A stretch of DNA of 64,000 nucleotides. Origin: Bog-756 sp963710495. GTDB lineage: Bacteria; Actinomycetota; Acidimicrobiia; Acidimicrobiales; RAAP-2. The stretch covers positions 620,001-684,000 of the forward strand of contig CAVQAI010000011.1 of the NCBI GenBank assembly GCA_963710495.1, written 5' to 3'. The first letter of the stretch is position 1; the number at the start of each line of letters is the position of its first letter. The position numbers and the translations under genes are program-made. The notes under the pieces are model-generated. The model ran no database searches, was not told the origin of the DNA, and saw only the letters and a program-made list of their open reading frames with translations. Below, in pieces: positions 1 to 8,318 of the stretch.

Positions 1-822
1 GCGAGCACCAGCCAGACGACGGGCGACACACCCAGCCACGCCGGACCGTTGGGCTTGGGCTTGACCCATCCCCAGACTCCTGACTTGAGGACGCCGAAGA
101 CGGTCAGCGAGAGGCCGACCACCGAGAGGACGGCACCGATCACATCGAACGCGCACCCGACGCTCGGGGGCCACGTCCCCGAGCTTGCGCAGTGACAGGA
201 GGATGACGAGGACGATGACCACCTCGCCGGCGAACACCCAACGCCACGACGCGAAGGTGGTGACCGCACCCCCGATCAGTGGTCCGGCCGCCACGGCGAT
301 GGCACCGGCGGCGGCGATGACACCGTAGGCGGCCGACCGCCGCTCCGTCGGGAAGTTGCCGGCCACCAGCGCCACGATGGCCGGCAGGATCAACGCGGCA
401 CCGAGCCCCTCCAGCCCGGACCAGCCGATGATGAGCACGGTGAGATTCGGTGCGAGCGCGGTGGTGAGCGATCCGCAGCCGTAGACGACCAGGCCGATGC
501 CGAACGCCCGGCGCCGGCCGATGAGCGCGCCGATCTTCCCTCCGGTGATCATGAAGGCGGCCATGACGAGGGTGTAGAGGGTGATGGCGGTCTGGATGCC
601 CGAGACGGTGGTGCCGAGGTCGTTGGCCACCGATTTGATCGACACGTTCATCACCGACGTGTCGAGGGTCATCAGGAACTGGCCCGAAGCCAGGATGAGG
701 ATCACGACGGAGCTCGCCGGCCGGATACCGCCCTCCGTCCCCGAACCGACGTCGCTCGGGACGCTCCGGGCCGCGCCCGTCGCCGATCGCCCGTCCGGCG
801 AAGCGCTGGGTGGGCGGGCCAT
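1..822 (-). CDS. MFS drug exporter, EmrB/QacA (DHA2) type, 3' end outside the window, frame break near 149-157
   Basis: This is a proton-driven multidrug efflux permease of the inner membrane. The protein starts MARPPSASPDG. After about 30 residues it enters the first helix with the DHA2 hallmark around LILASGQFLMTLDTSVMNV (motif D1). It continues through ITLYTLVMAAFMITGGKIG and the loop GRRRAFGIG (motif A), then several more helices. Near 149-157 an extra base shifts the frame: the gene reads to APERRV in one frame and resumes with FDVIGAVLSVVGLSLTVFG in another. The start at 822 is supported by TAGGTT (829-834) six bases upstream with no Shine-Dalgarno, so the mRNA is probably leaderless. 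The gene runs off the left edge. Family assignment is firm; the substrate is unknown. Confidence 0.85.
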   Translation of the reverse strand, partial: MARPPSASPDGRSATGAARSVPSDVGSGTEGGIRPASSVVILILASGQFLMTLDTSVMNVSIKSVANDLGTTVSGIQTAITLYTLVMAAFMITGGKIGALIGRRRAFGIGLVVYGCGSLTTALAPNLTVLIIGWSGLEGLGAALILPAIVALVAGNFPTERRSAAYGVIAAAGAIAVAAGPLIGGAVTTFASWRWVFAGEVVIVLVILLSLRKLGDVAPERRVRVRCDRCRPLGGRPLADRLRRPQVRSLGMGQAQAQRSGVAGCVARRLAGAR

Positions 823-828
823 CGCCGG

Positions 829-834
829 AACCTA
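829..834 (-). promoter_or_regulatory. Putative -10 element of the MFS gene (leaderless start)
   Basis: TAGGTT on the minus strand, six bases before the ATG at 822. No convincing -35 or ribosome site is visible. Confidence 0.5.
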
Positions 835-915
835 CCCGCTCCGGGAGGGGCGTGCCCCGAGCGGACGGACGGCTACCGAGGCAAGACAGGCGCTCAGCGC
901 CAGGTCCGCGCCAGC

Positions 916-1575
916 TCAGACCAGCCGTCGCTCCGTGGCCCATTTGGTCAGCTCGTGGCGCGTCGACAGCTGCAACTTGCGCAAGACGGACGAGACATGG
1001 GACTCCACGGTCTTGACCGAGATGGTCAGATCCCTGGCCACCTCTTTGTAGGTGTACCCCCGGGCGATGTGGCGCAACACCTCCCGTTCCCGGGGCGAGA
1101 GCTGGTCCAGCTCGGGGTCCAGGCCCTCGACGCCGGCGGTTTCGCCGGGACCGGTGGCGAAGGCGTCGAGCACGAACCCGGCCAGGCGGGGTGAGAAGAC
1201 CGCATCGCCCGCCCCGACCCGGGACACGGCCTGGAGCAGCTCGGGGCCGGAGATGGTCTTGGTGATGTACCCCCGAGCCCCGGCCCGGATGACGGCGATG
1301 ACGTCCTCGGGGGCGTCGGAGACCGACAGGGCGAGGAAGCGGATGTCCGGGTGACGGGCGTGGACCCCGCGGAGCACCGCTTGGCCGCCGCCCCCGGGCA
1401 GATGTACGTCGAGGAGCACGACGTCGGGAACCCGCTCGTTGATCAGGTCGACGGCGGCCCCGACCTCGTCGGCCTCGCCGACCAGCTCAACCGCGTCACC
1501 GAGCTCGGCCCGCACCCCGGATCGGAACACGGCATGATCGTCGACGAGAAAGAGACGGAGGCGCTCATCGGTCAC
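916..1575 (-). CDS. NarL/FixJ-family two-component response regulator
   Basis: A DNA-binding response regulator of about 219 residues. The start chosen is the GTG at 1575 (VTDERLRLFLVDDHAVFR), which lies inside the 3' end of the histidine kinase gene (overlap 11 bases) and implies translational coupling. The receiver domain (about 1-125) has the acidic DD pair, the phosphoacceptor in VVLLDVHLPGGGG and the Lys in YITKTISG. The C-terminal LuxR-type helix-turn-helix (about 150-215) shows LSPREREVLRHIARGYTYKEVA and ISVKTVESHVSSVLRKL. It is almost certainly phosphorylated by the adjacent PspC-domain kinase. Its targets are unknown; the nearby envelope genes are reasonable candidates. Confidence 0.93.
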   Translation of the reverse strand: MTDERLRLFLVDDHAVFRSGVRAELGDAVELVGEADEVGAAVDLINERVPDVVLLDVHLPGGGGQAVLRGVHARHPDIRFLALSVSDAPEDVIAVIRAGARGYITKTISGPELLQAVSRVGAGDAVFSPRLAGFVLDAFATGPGETAGVEGLDPELDQLSPREREVLRHIARGYTYKEVARDLTISVKTVESHVSSVLRKLQLSTRHELTKWATERRLV

Positions 1576-3178
1576 GGGGACGCGCTCCCTTGGCCGTATG
1601 CCTCGCCGCCGACGGCGGGCGGGACATGGACAGCTCCACCTCGGTCCCCTCGCCGGGTGAGGACCGGACCATTGCCGTTCCCCCGAAGCGGGCCATGCGG
1701 CCCCGGATCGACTGGGCGATGCCCTGGCGGTCCCCGGGGACCAGAGCCGGGTCGAATCCACAGCCACGGTCGCGGACGAAGCAGGTGACCGAGTCCGGCT
1801 CGACCTCGGCGTAGACGGAGACCTCGGTGGCGCCCGACCACTTGGCCGAATTGACGGTGGCTTCCCGGGCCGCTTCGAGCAACGCCCGCAGGCCGTCGCT
1901 CAGGTCGCAGTCGCCGACCACCACGATCTGGACGGTGATCCCGTGATCGGCCTCGACCTGGCGCTGGAGGGCGGCGATGCCCTCGACCAGGGTGGTGGCC
2001 TCCTCGCCGACCCGGCCCGGTGGCCTTCCGTCGAACAGCCACGACCGCAACTCCCGCTCCTGGGCGCGAGCCAGCCGGACCACGTGCTTCGGATCGTCGG
2101 CCGAGCGCTGGATGAGGGCGAGCGTCTGCAGCACCGAGTCGTGGACGTGGGAAGCCATCTGGGCGCGTTCCTCGGCCCTGGCTCGAGCCTGGCGCTCGGC
2201 CATCAGATCGCGGACCAGGCTCAGCCACCACGGGCCGAATACCACCACGATGGCGGCGACGACCATCAGGGAGCCGGTCACCGGCCCGAACGCCGTCCTG
2301 CGGGGCCCGAGGGCGATGACCAAGAGCCCGGCCAGGCCGAGCAGCACCCCGGCCAGGATCCTCAGCCACAGGGACCACCGGCGCCGGCGACCGCCACCGG
2401 TGCTGAACATGGGCACCAGGTCCTCGGTGATCCAGATCCGTTCCGCCTGGCTGGCATTGCGCCGGATCAGAATACCGGCCGCCGCGGCCAGGAAGAGGGG
2501 CCAGCTGATCGAGCCCAGATAGGCGATGTGACCGGCCGACGCCAGGATCTGGGCGGCCACGAACACGGGTATGACGGCGATGACCAGCCGGATCCCGCGC
2601 CAGTCCGAGATGGCCCGCGAGAAGATGGTGGATGTCTCGCCGTCGAGCGGCACGAGGAGCCAGATCAGGGCATAGACGAGGATGCCCACACCGCTCCCGA
2701 GGGACAGCAGGACGAAACCGATCCGGACGAGGGTGACGTCGATGCCGGTGGCACGCGACAGTCCGCCGCAGACTCCGGCCACGACCCGGGTGTCGGTGCT
2801 GCGCCTGACCGGCAGCCGCAGCCGTCGGTGGGCGCGTCCGCCCTTCCCACCGTGCCGACCCCAGTACTCGCCGCGCCGGCCCCAGTACTCGCCGCGCCGG
2901 CCCCAGTTCGCCCCGTGGCGGCCCCAGTCGCCGTAGCGCTGCCATGGCTCCGGCTGGTCGGCCGCGTTCGACCTGTCCGGGTACGAGCCGGTCGGAGGGT
3001 CGGCATCGGAGCGGCGTTCGGACCCGGCCGGGCGCACGGCGCCTGTGGGACCCCGCCTGGCCGGCTGGTCCTCGGTTGCGCCGGTCGCAGTGGAGCGCGG
3101 ATCGGTGGAATCGGCGATATCCGATGATCGCGCAGTACCCAGGAGCCCGACCATCGGGGAGATCCCTGACCGGAACAT
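1565..3178 (-). CDS. PspC-domain membrane histidine kinase (HisKA_3 type)
   Basis: A sensor kinase of up to 537 residues. Residues 1-105 are hydrophilic and low-complexity, with repeated YWGRRGE-like units. A PspC domain follows (about 115-180, STDTRVVAGVCGGLSRATGIDVTLVR...). Several membrane helices then lead to a HisKA_3 dimerisation box with the phospho-acceptor His in ASHVHDSVLQTLALI, and a HATPase_c domain with an N-box (LLEAAREATVNSAKWS) and G-boxes (DRGCGFDP, GEGTEVELSM). The PspC module suggests sensing of membrane or envelope stress, as in the actinobacterial PspC-kinase/LiaR-like systems; that is inference. It forms an operon with the regulator downstream. The exact start is uncertain because several ATG codons fall in the disordered N-terminus. 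Confidence 0.9.
   Translation of the reverse strand: MFRSGISPMVGLLGTARSSDIADSTDPRSTATGATEDQPARRGPTGAVRPAGSERRSDADPPTGSYPDRSNAADQPEPWQRYGDWGRHGANWGRRGEYWGRRGEYWGRHGGKGGRAHRRLRLPVRRSTDTRVVAGVCGGLSRATGIDVTLVRIGFVLLSLGSGVGILVYALIWLLVPLDGETSTIFSRAISDWRGIRLVIAVIPVFVAAQILASAGHIAYLGSISWPLFLAAAAGILIRRNASQAERIWITEDLVPMFSTGGGRRRRWSLWLRILAGVLLGLAGLLVIALGPRRTAFGPVTGSLMVVAAIVVVFGPWWLSLVRDLMAERQARARAEERAQMASHVHDSVLQTLALIQRSADDPKHVVRLARAQERELRSWLFDGRPPGRVGEEATTLVEGIAALQRQVEADHGITVQIVVVGDCDLSDGLRALLEAAREATVNSAKWSGATEVSVYAEVEPDSVTCFVRDRGCGFDPALVPGDRQGIAQSIRGRMARFGGTAMVRSSPGEGTEVELSMSRPPSAARHTAKGARPRDR
2859..2921. repeat. 21-bp tandem repeat inside the kinase gene
   Basis: Two perfect 21-bp copies (2859-2879, 2880-2900) and a diverged third (2901-2921), each beginning ccccagt. 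They encode the W-G-R-R/H-G-E/A heptads in the N-terminal tail of the kinase on the minus strand. The unit is a multiple of three, so copy-number change keeps the frame. Confidence 0.85.
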
Positions 3179-3248
3179 GGTCCGGATCAGGGTCAGACCG
3201 GGGTCATTCCCGATTCCCCCGGGAGGCGAGGCGGATCAGGATGAGACC

Positions 3249-3614
3249 ATGAACGCCGAAGGAATCCCGACCACAGCCCCAGAGCCCGACGGGCCATCCG
3301 AGCCTGACGGGCCATCCGAGCCCACCGGAGCGGGCCCCGGGCCGGCCCCGGCCTCCAGCCGGCCCGCCACCACCGACCGGCGCCCCGAGCGCCTGCACCG
3401 CAGCCGCCAGGGCCGGATGATCGCCGGCGTGGCCGACGGGCTGGCCTACTACTTCGACGTCGACCCCACGGTGGTCCGGGTGGCCTTCGTCGCCCTCGCC
3501 CTCTTCGGCGGGCTGGCCGTCCCGCTCTACCTGGCCGGGTGGCTCCTGATCCCCGAGGAGGGATCCGATAGCTCGGTCGCCGAGGAGTTCATGGGCCGTC
3601 ACCCGGCTCTCTGA
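3249..3614 (+). CDS. Small PspC-domain membrane protein
   Basis: A 121-residue protein with a disordered Pro/Gly/Glu-rich N-terminus that carries a short duplication (EPDGPSEPDGPSEP). A PspC domain follows (about 60-105): RLHRSRQGRMIAGVADGLAYYFDVDPTVVR, then one membrane helix and the typical ending LAGWLLIPEE. PspC domains are linked to membrane-stress responses. It is divergent from the PspC histidine kinase, with about 70 bp between the two starts, which is consistent with a shared promoter region and a common function. The ATG at 3249 is preceded by an AGGA-containing stretch. It may be a direct target or partner of the kinase; that is inference. Confidence 0.88.
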   Translation: MNAEGIPTTAPEPDGPSEPDGPSEPTGAGPGPAPASSRPATTDRRPERLHRSRQGRMIAGVADGLAYYFDVDPTVVRVAFVALALFGGLAVPLYLAGWLLIPEEGSDSSVAEEFMGRHPAL

Positions 3615-3704
3615 CCGCCGCCAATCGCACCCACCACCCGCCCGCCCCGACTCCACCAACGCCGACCCGCCCGCCCCGACCCGACCGCATCGAGAGGACT
3701 CGTC

Positions 3705-4160
3705 ATGCGCTACCGATGGGACCCCATCTACCCCGAATACCGGCGCCGACCCTCGACTCCCGACGCCGACATCCGAGCCTCGGACGCCGAACGCGCCGAG
3801 GTGGCGGACCGACTGTCACATCACTTCGCCGACGGCCGCCTCGATCAGCCCGAGTTCAAGGCGCGCCTGGACCGGGCCATGGGGGCGACGACCCGCGGCG
3901 ACCTCGACGGCCTCTGCGACGACCTCCCGCCCCTCCCCGAGGAGGCTCCGGCGCCGCGTCGCCACCGTCATCTGCTCCGGGCCCTCGTGTTCGTGGTGCT
4001 GGTCGCCGTCGTCCTGGGATCGACCTTCTCCATGGCCCACGTTGCATGGGTACCGGCCGTCTTGTTGGCGCTTCTGTTGTGGCGTGTCCTGGCCGGACAC
4101 CACCGGAGGCACATCTCGCTCTCCCAGGAGCACTACGATCGTGGGGGTCCGAGGCTCTAG
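3705..4160 (+). CDS. DUF1707-domain membrane protein
   Basis: A 151-residue protein. Residues 26-75 are a DUF1707 domain (IRASDAERAEVADRLSHHFADGRLDQPEFKARLDRAMGATTRGDLDGL), a common actinobacterial SHOCT-like N-terminal module. Two hydrophobic segments follow (LLRALVFVVLVAVVLGSTF and WVPAVLLALLLWRVLAG) with a basic C-terminal tail. A Shine-Dalgarno (GAGAGGAC) precedes the ATG. It lies in the same direction as the PspC protein and the ABC exporter downstream, so it may belong to an envelope-stress regulon. The molecular function of DUF1707 proteins is not established. Confidence 0.88.
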   Translation: MRYRWDPIYPEYRRRPSTPDADIRASDAERAEVADRLSHHFADGRLDQPEFKARLDRAMGATTRGDLDGLCDDLPPLPEEAPAPRRHRHLLRALVFVVLVAVVLGSTFSMAHVAWVPAVLLALLLWRVLAGHHRRHISLSQEHYDRGGPRL

Positions 4161-4375
4161 ATGCACACCCACGGACTGCCGACAGTACGAAACGCCCACC
4201 GAACATGACCGACCCGGCCTCGGGCCCCGGCTCACCGTCCGACTCCCGCTGACACGGCAGCCGACCGCTGCTCGGACCGGACGGGCGGCAGATCCGCCAC
4301 ATCCACGAGTGACCGCTGCGTCCGGACCGCGCCCCGATGCGGCGCACCGACCCGGGCCCCGACGAACGGAACACG

Positions 4376-5143
4376 ATGACCATCACTGATCAGACCGCAC
4401 CCGGAACCCAGGCCCAGGCCGCACCGGCGGCACGCGCCATCGACCTCGAGAAGATCTACGGCAAGGGCGAAGCGGCGGTGCACGCCCTGGACGGCATCAC
4501 CATCGAGTTCGAACGTGGCCAGTTCACCGCCGTCATGGGCCCGTCCGGCTCCGGCAAGTCGACGCTCATGCACTGCATGGCCGGGCTCGATCGTCCGACA
4601 TCGGGACGCACGTTCGTCGGGGACCAGGAGATCGGCCTGCTCGACGACAGTGACCTCACCCGCATGCGGCGGGACCGGATCGGCTTCGTGTTCCAATCCT
4701 TCAACCTGGTCCCCACCCTCACCGCCGACGAGAACATCACCCTGCCGGCCGATCTCGCCGGACAGAAAGTGGACCAGGCCTGGTTCGACTACCTGGTGTC
4801 GCAGCTCGGGATCGCCGACCGCCTCTCGCACCGGCCCAACGAGCTCTCCGGCGGCCAGCAGCAGCGGGTGGCCTGTGCCCGGGCGCTCATCGGCCGACCC
4901 GACCTCATCTTCGCCGACGAGCCGACCGGCAACCTCGACTCCAATGCTTCGAACGAGATGCTCACCTTCCTCCGCCAGTCGGTGACCGAGTTCGGCCAGT
5001 CGATCGTGATGGTCACCCACGACCCCCACGGCGCCGCATTCGCCGACCGTGTGGTGTTCCTCGGCGACGGCAAGGTCGTCGGCGAGCTGGCCTCGCCGAC
5101 CGCCGACTCGGTGCTGGAGCACATGAGGAAGGTGAGCGCCTGA
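4376..5143 (+). CDS. ABC transporter ATP-binding protein, MacB/LolD type
   Basis: A 255-residue nucleotide-binding subunit of a tripartite-like or lipoprotein-type exporter. It shows Walker A (GPSGSGKST), Q-loop (FVFQSFNLVPTL), ABC signature (NELSGGQQQRV), Walker B (LIFADEPTGNLD) and H-loop (MVTHDP), in the order and spacing of the MacB/LolD subfamily. The start at 4376 is chosen because the family sequence begins soon after (RAIDLEKIYGKGEAAVHALDG). The FtsX-type permease starts two bases after this gene's stop, so the two form one transcription unit and one transporter. The substrate cannot be read from the sequence; antimicrobial peptides, lipids or lipoproteins are the usual cargo. Confidence 0.94.
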   Translation: MTITDQTAPGTQAQAAPAARAIDLEKIYGKGEAAVHALDGITIEFERGQFTAVMGPSGSGKSTLMHCMAGLDRPTSGRTFVGDQEIGLLDDSDLTRMRRDRIGFVFQSFNLVPTLTADENITLPADLAGQKVDQAWFDYLVSQLGIADRLSHRPNELSGGQQQRVACARALIGRPDLIFADEPTGNLDSNASNEMLTFLRQSVTEFGQSIVMVTHDPHGAAFADRVVFLGDGKVVGELASPTADSVLEHMRKVSA

Positions 5144-5144
5144 G

Positions 5145-7679
5145 ATGTGGAAGGTCACGGTCAAGGGACTGCTCGCCCACAAGCTCCGCCTGGCGTTGAC
5201 CGGGCTGGCCATCGTGCTCGGTGTGACCTTCATCTCGGGCACGCTGGTGCTGACCGACACGCTCCACAACACGTTCAACACGCTGTTCGGCCACATCTAC
5301 CAGAACGTCGACTTCGAAGTTCGAGCCAAGGCCGCGTTCAACAGCAACAGCGCAGGCGGGGGAGCGCAGCGCAAGCCGATTCCCGAGTCGCTCCTCGCTC
5401 CGGTGCGGCACGTCCCGGGTGTCGCCTACGCGGCTGGGAACGTCAGCGGCTACGCCCAATTCGTCGCCCCGGACGGGAAGGCCGTCAGCACCGGGGGAGC
5501 GCCCACCATCGGGCTCTCCTTCGACCCGAACCCGCAGCTGTCCTCGCTCCAACTGGACCATGGCACCGCCCCCACCACGCCCAACCAGGTGTTGATGGAC
5601 GAGGGGACGGCGCAGAAGTACAACTTCAAGGTCGGCGACCATGTCCGGATCCTGCTGGCCGGTCCGCCCCAGACCTTCACCATCTCGGGGCTCGTCAAGT
5701 TCGGCACGGCCAACAACCTGGCCGGTGCCACCATCGCCGCCTTCGATCTGCCCACGGCCCAGAACCTGTTCAACCAAGTCGGGCAATTCAACGCCATCGA
5801 CGTCCTCACCACGCCCGGCGCGGACAAGGCCGGCGTCCAGCACGCCATCGCCCAGGTGCTCCCCCCCGGGACGGAGGTCGTCACCGGCCAGACGGTGGCC
5901 AACGAGCAGACCAACAACATCAACCAGGCCCTCGGGTTCTTCTCGACCGCGCTGTTGGTCTTCGCCTTCATCTCGTTGTTCGTCGGTGGGTTCACCATCT
6001 TCAACACCTTCTCGATCCTCGTCGGACAGCGGACCCGTGAGCTCGCCCTGTTGCGGATCGTCGGGGCCAGTCGGCGACAGGTGTTCCGATCGGTGCTCCT
6101 CGAAGCCGGCATCCTCGGGCTGGTGGCGTCGCTGGTGGGACTCGGCCTCGGGGTGCTCGCCGCCATCGGGCTCGAGGCGCTGCTCTCGGGATTCGGCATC
6201 ACCCTCCCGTCGGGACCGCTCGTATTCCAAACCCGCACCGTCATCGCCGCCCTCCTGGTCGGCGTGGGCGTGACGATGATCTCGGCGATCAGCCCGGCCC
6301 GGCGGGCTGTCCGCATCGCCCCGGTCGCCGCCATCTCCGAGCACCAGGGCCAGGCGACCGAGTCGTCCACCCGCCGGTTGGTCCTGGGCGGTGTCTTCGC
6401 CGTGGTCGGCATCGCCCTGCTGACGGTGGGGCTCACCCAGCCCGCCATCCAACTGGTCGGTCTCGGGGCGATCGGCATCTTCGTGGGCATCGGGATGCTG
6501 GCACCGGTGGTGGCCCGTCCCATGGCCAGCGGGCTCGGCCGCCCCCTGGCCGCCCTGTTCGGCATCTCGGGCCGGCTCGGACGTGAGAATTCGATGCGCA
6601 GCCCACGCCGCACGGCCCAGACGTCGTCGGCCCTCATGGTCGGCCTGGCCCTGGTGTCCACCATCGCGGTGTTCGGCGCCTCGCTGTCGAAGTCGGCCAC
6701 CAGCAGCGTCGACAACGCCATCAGCGCCGACTACATCATCACCACCTCCGGCAACGGCGGCGCCGGCGGGTTCAGCAACTCGGTGGCCGCCGCCGGGTCC
6801 CGGATCCCGGGGGTGACCGCCACCTCGACCGTCTACAGCCGGGAGTTCCAGTTCCAGAACTCGGTGGTCAGCCTGACCGCCGTGTCGACCGACCAGCTGT
6901 CGAAGACGATCATCCTGCGCATGGACTCGGGAACGGGTGCGCCGGCCCTCGCTTCGGGGCAGCTGCTGATCGACAGCACGACCGCCAACACCAAGCACCT
7001 CTCGGTCGGCTCCGTGGTCCCGGTCAAGTTCGCCCAGACCGGGAACACCACCATGCGGATCGGAGGGATCTTCAAGCCGAACGCCCTCATCGGTAGCTTC
7101 CTGGTCGGCGACGGGTTCTTCCTGTCCCACTTCAACGACCCCCTGCCCGTTGCCGTCCTGTTGCAGAGCTCCAACGGGCCGACCATCACCGGTGCGGTGA
7201 ACCGGGGTCTCAGCGCCTATCCCAACCTCAAGATCCAGACGCGGGCCGAGTTCGAGAAGTCCCAGCAACAACAGGTCAACCAGCTCCTCGGTCTGGTCTA
7301 CGCCTTGCTGGCCCTGGCCGTCATCATCGCCCTGATCGGTATCGTGAACACGCTCATGCTGTCGGTGTTCGAGCGCACCCACGAGATCGGTTTGTTGCGG
7401 GCGGTGGGGATGCGGCGCCGTCAGATCAGGGCGATGATCCGGTCCGAGTCCGTCATCATCGCCGTGTTCGGGGCCATCATCGGGATCATCGTCGGGGCCC
7501 TCCTCGGGACGGCCTTCTCGGCGTCGTTGAAGCAACAGGGCATCACCGACATCGTCATCCCCATCACCAGCCTGGTGGTCTTCCTGGTGCTCGCCGCCCT
7601 GCTCGGGCTCGGGGCGGCGGCTTGGCCGGCCCGGAGGGCGGCGAAGCTGGACGTGCTGGCGGCCATCGCGTCCGAGTAG
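5145..7679 (+). CDS. FtsX-family ABC permease, double-domain (MacB-like)
   Basis: An 844-residue permease with the layout TM, periplasmic MacB core domain, three TM helices (FtsX domain 1, about 255-385), a further hydrophobic pair, a second periplasmic domain, and a C-terminal three-helix FtsX domain (about 715-835). Typical FtsX features are the loops GQRTRELALLRIVGASRRQV and FERTHEIGLLRAVGMRRRQI after the first helix of each FtsX unit. The ATG at 5145 follows the ATPase stop directly. It works with the upstream ATPase as a mechanotransmission-type exporter acting across the cytoplasmic membrane. Length and architecture match the common actinobacterial members. Confidence 0.94.
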   Translation: MWKVTVKGLLAHKLRLALTGLAIVLGVTFISGTLVLTDTLHNTFNTLFGHIYQNVDFEVRAKAAFNSNSAGGGAQRKPIPESLLAPVRHVPGVAYAAGNVSGYAQFVAPDGKAVSTGGAPTIGLSFDPNPQLSSLQLDHGTAPTTPNQVLMDEGTAQKYNFKVGDHVRILLAGPPQTFTISGLVKFGTANNLAGATIAAFDLPTAQNLFNQVGQFNAIDVLTTPGADKAGVQHAIAQVLPPGTEVVTGQTVANEQTNNINQALGFFSTALLVFAFISLFVGGFTIFNTFSILVGQRTRELALLRIVGASRRQVFRSVLLEAGILGLVASLVGLGLGVLAAIGLEALLSGFGITLPSGPLVFQTRTVIAALLVGVGVTMISAISPARRAVRIAPVAAISEHQGQATESSTRRLVLGGVFAVVGIALLTVGLTQPAIQLVGLGAIGIFVGIGMLAPVVARPMASGLGRPLAALFGISGRLGRENSMRSPRRTAQTSSALMVGLALVSTIAVFGASLSKSATSSVDNAISADYIITTSGNGGAGGFSNSVAAAGSRIPGVTATSTVYSREFQFQNSVVSLTAVSTDQLSKTIILRMDSGTGAPALASGQLLIDSTTANTKHLSVGSVVPVKFAQTGNTTMRIGGIFKPNALIGSFLVGDGFFLSHFNDPLPVAVLLQSSNGPTITGAVNRGLSAYPNLKIQTRAEFEKSQQQQVNQLLGLVYALLALAVIIALIGIVNTLMLSVFERTHEIGLLRAVGMRRRQIRAMIRSESVIIAVFGAIIGIIVGALLGTAFSASLKQQGITDIVIPITSLVVFLVLAALLGLGAAAWPARRAAKLDVLAAIASE

Positions 7680-7720
7680 CGCAGCCACGGCCCCGGTCGT
7701 CGGTTCGGTTCAGGAACGGC

Positions 7721-8242
7721 TCACGGCGCCGGGGGGCGGTTGGCTGCTTCGAGGTCGAGGAGCCAGGCCTTCCGGTCGAGCCCGCCACCGTATCCGGTGA
7801 GCGAGCCGTCGGCCCCGATGACCCGGTGGCAGGGGACGATGATGGCGACGGGGTTGCGCCCGTTGGCCAGTCCGACCGCCCGGACGGCAGCCGGGCTCCC
7901 CACCCGGCGGGCCAGCTCGCCGTAACTGATGGTCTCGCCGTAGGGGATGTCCCGGAGTGCCGACCACACGCGCCGCTGGAATTCCGTACCGGTGAGCTCG
8001 AGCGGCACGTCGAAGCCGGTGCGGTCGCCGGCGAAGTACTCCTCGAGCTGGACGGCGACGTCGGCGAACCAGGCGTCGTCCCGCTTCCCGCCCGGCGGTG
8101 CGACCCGGGCGTGACGCTGCCCGTCCATGGCCATGCCGGTGAGAAGCCCGTTCGAGGCGGTCAGGGTCAACCGGCCCACCGGGCTGGCGACGGTCGTGGT
8201 GATGACGTCCGTCTGGGTCGGTCGGGTCATGGTTGGGGTCAT
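7721..8242 (-). CDS. ogt: Methylated-DNA--protein-cysteine S-methyltransferase
   Basis: A suicide repair protein of 173 residues that transfers alkyl groups from O6-alkylguanine or O4-alkylthymine in DNA to its own cysteine. The C-terminal DNA-binding domain includes the helix FQRRVWSALRDIPYGETISYGELA and the active-site signature IVPCHRVI with acceptor Cys at about residue 138. GYGGGLDRKAWLLDLE follows. The ATG at 8242 has AAGGGAAG upstream; an in-frame ATG 15 bases earlier is possible. It lies 76 bp downstream of the Ada/AlkA gene in the same direction, so the pair probably forms an alkylation-response operon. Confidence 0.95.
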   Translation of the reverse strand: MTPTMTRPTQTDVITTTVASPVGRLTLTASNGLLTGMAMDGQRHARVAPPGGKRDDAWFADVAVQLEEYFAGDRTGFDVPLELTGTEFQRRVWSALRDIPYGETISYGELARRVGSPAAVRAVGLANGRNPVAIIVPCHRVIGADGSLTGYGGGLDRKAWLLDLEAANRPPAP

Positions 8243-8318
8243 CGGGCTTCCCTTCATGTCGTGATCGGTGGAACGGGTTCGGATGTGGGCACGGATGCGT
8301 CGGCAGCGAGCCGGCCGC

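Noticed and set aside
5013..7688. An 891-codon open frame antisense to the FtsX permease
   Set aside because: High-GC DNA gives long frames opposite real genes. The translation is Asp/Gly/Glu/His-rich with no fold signature, while the plus-strand frame is a clear FtsX permease.
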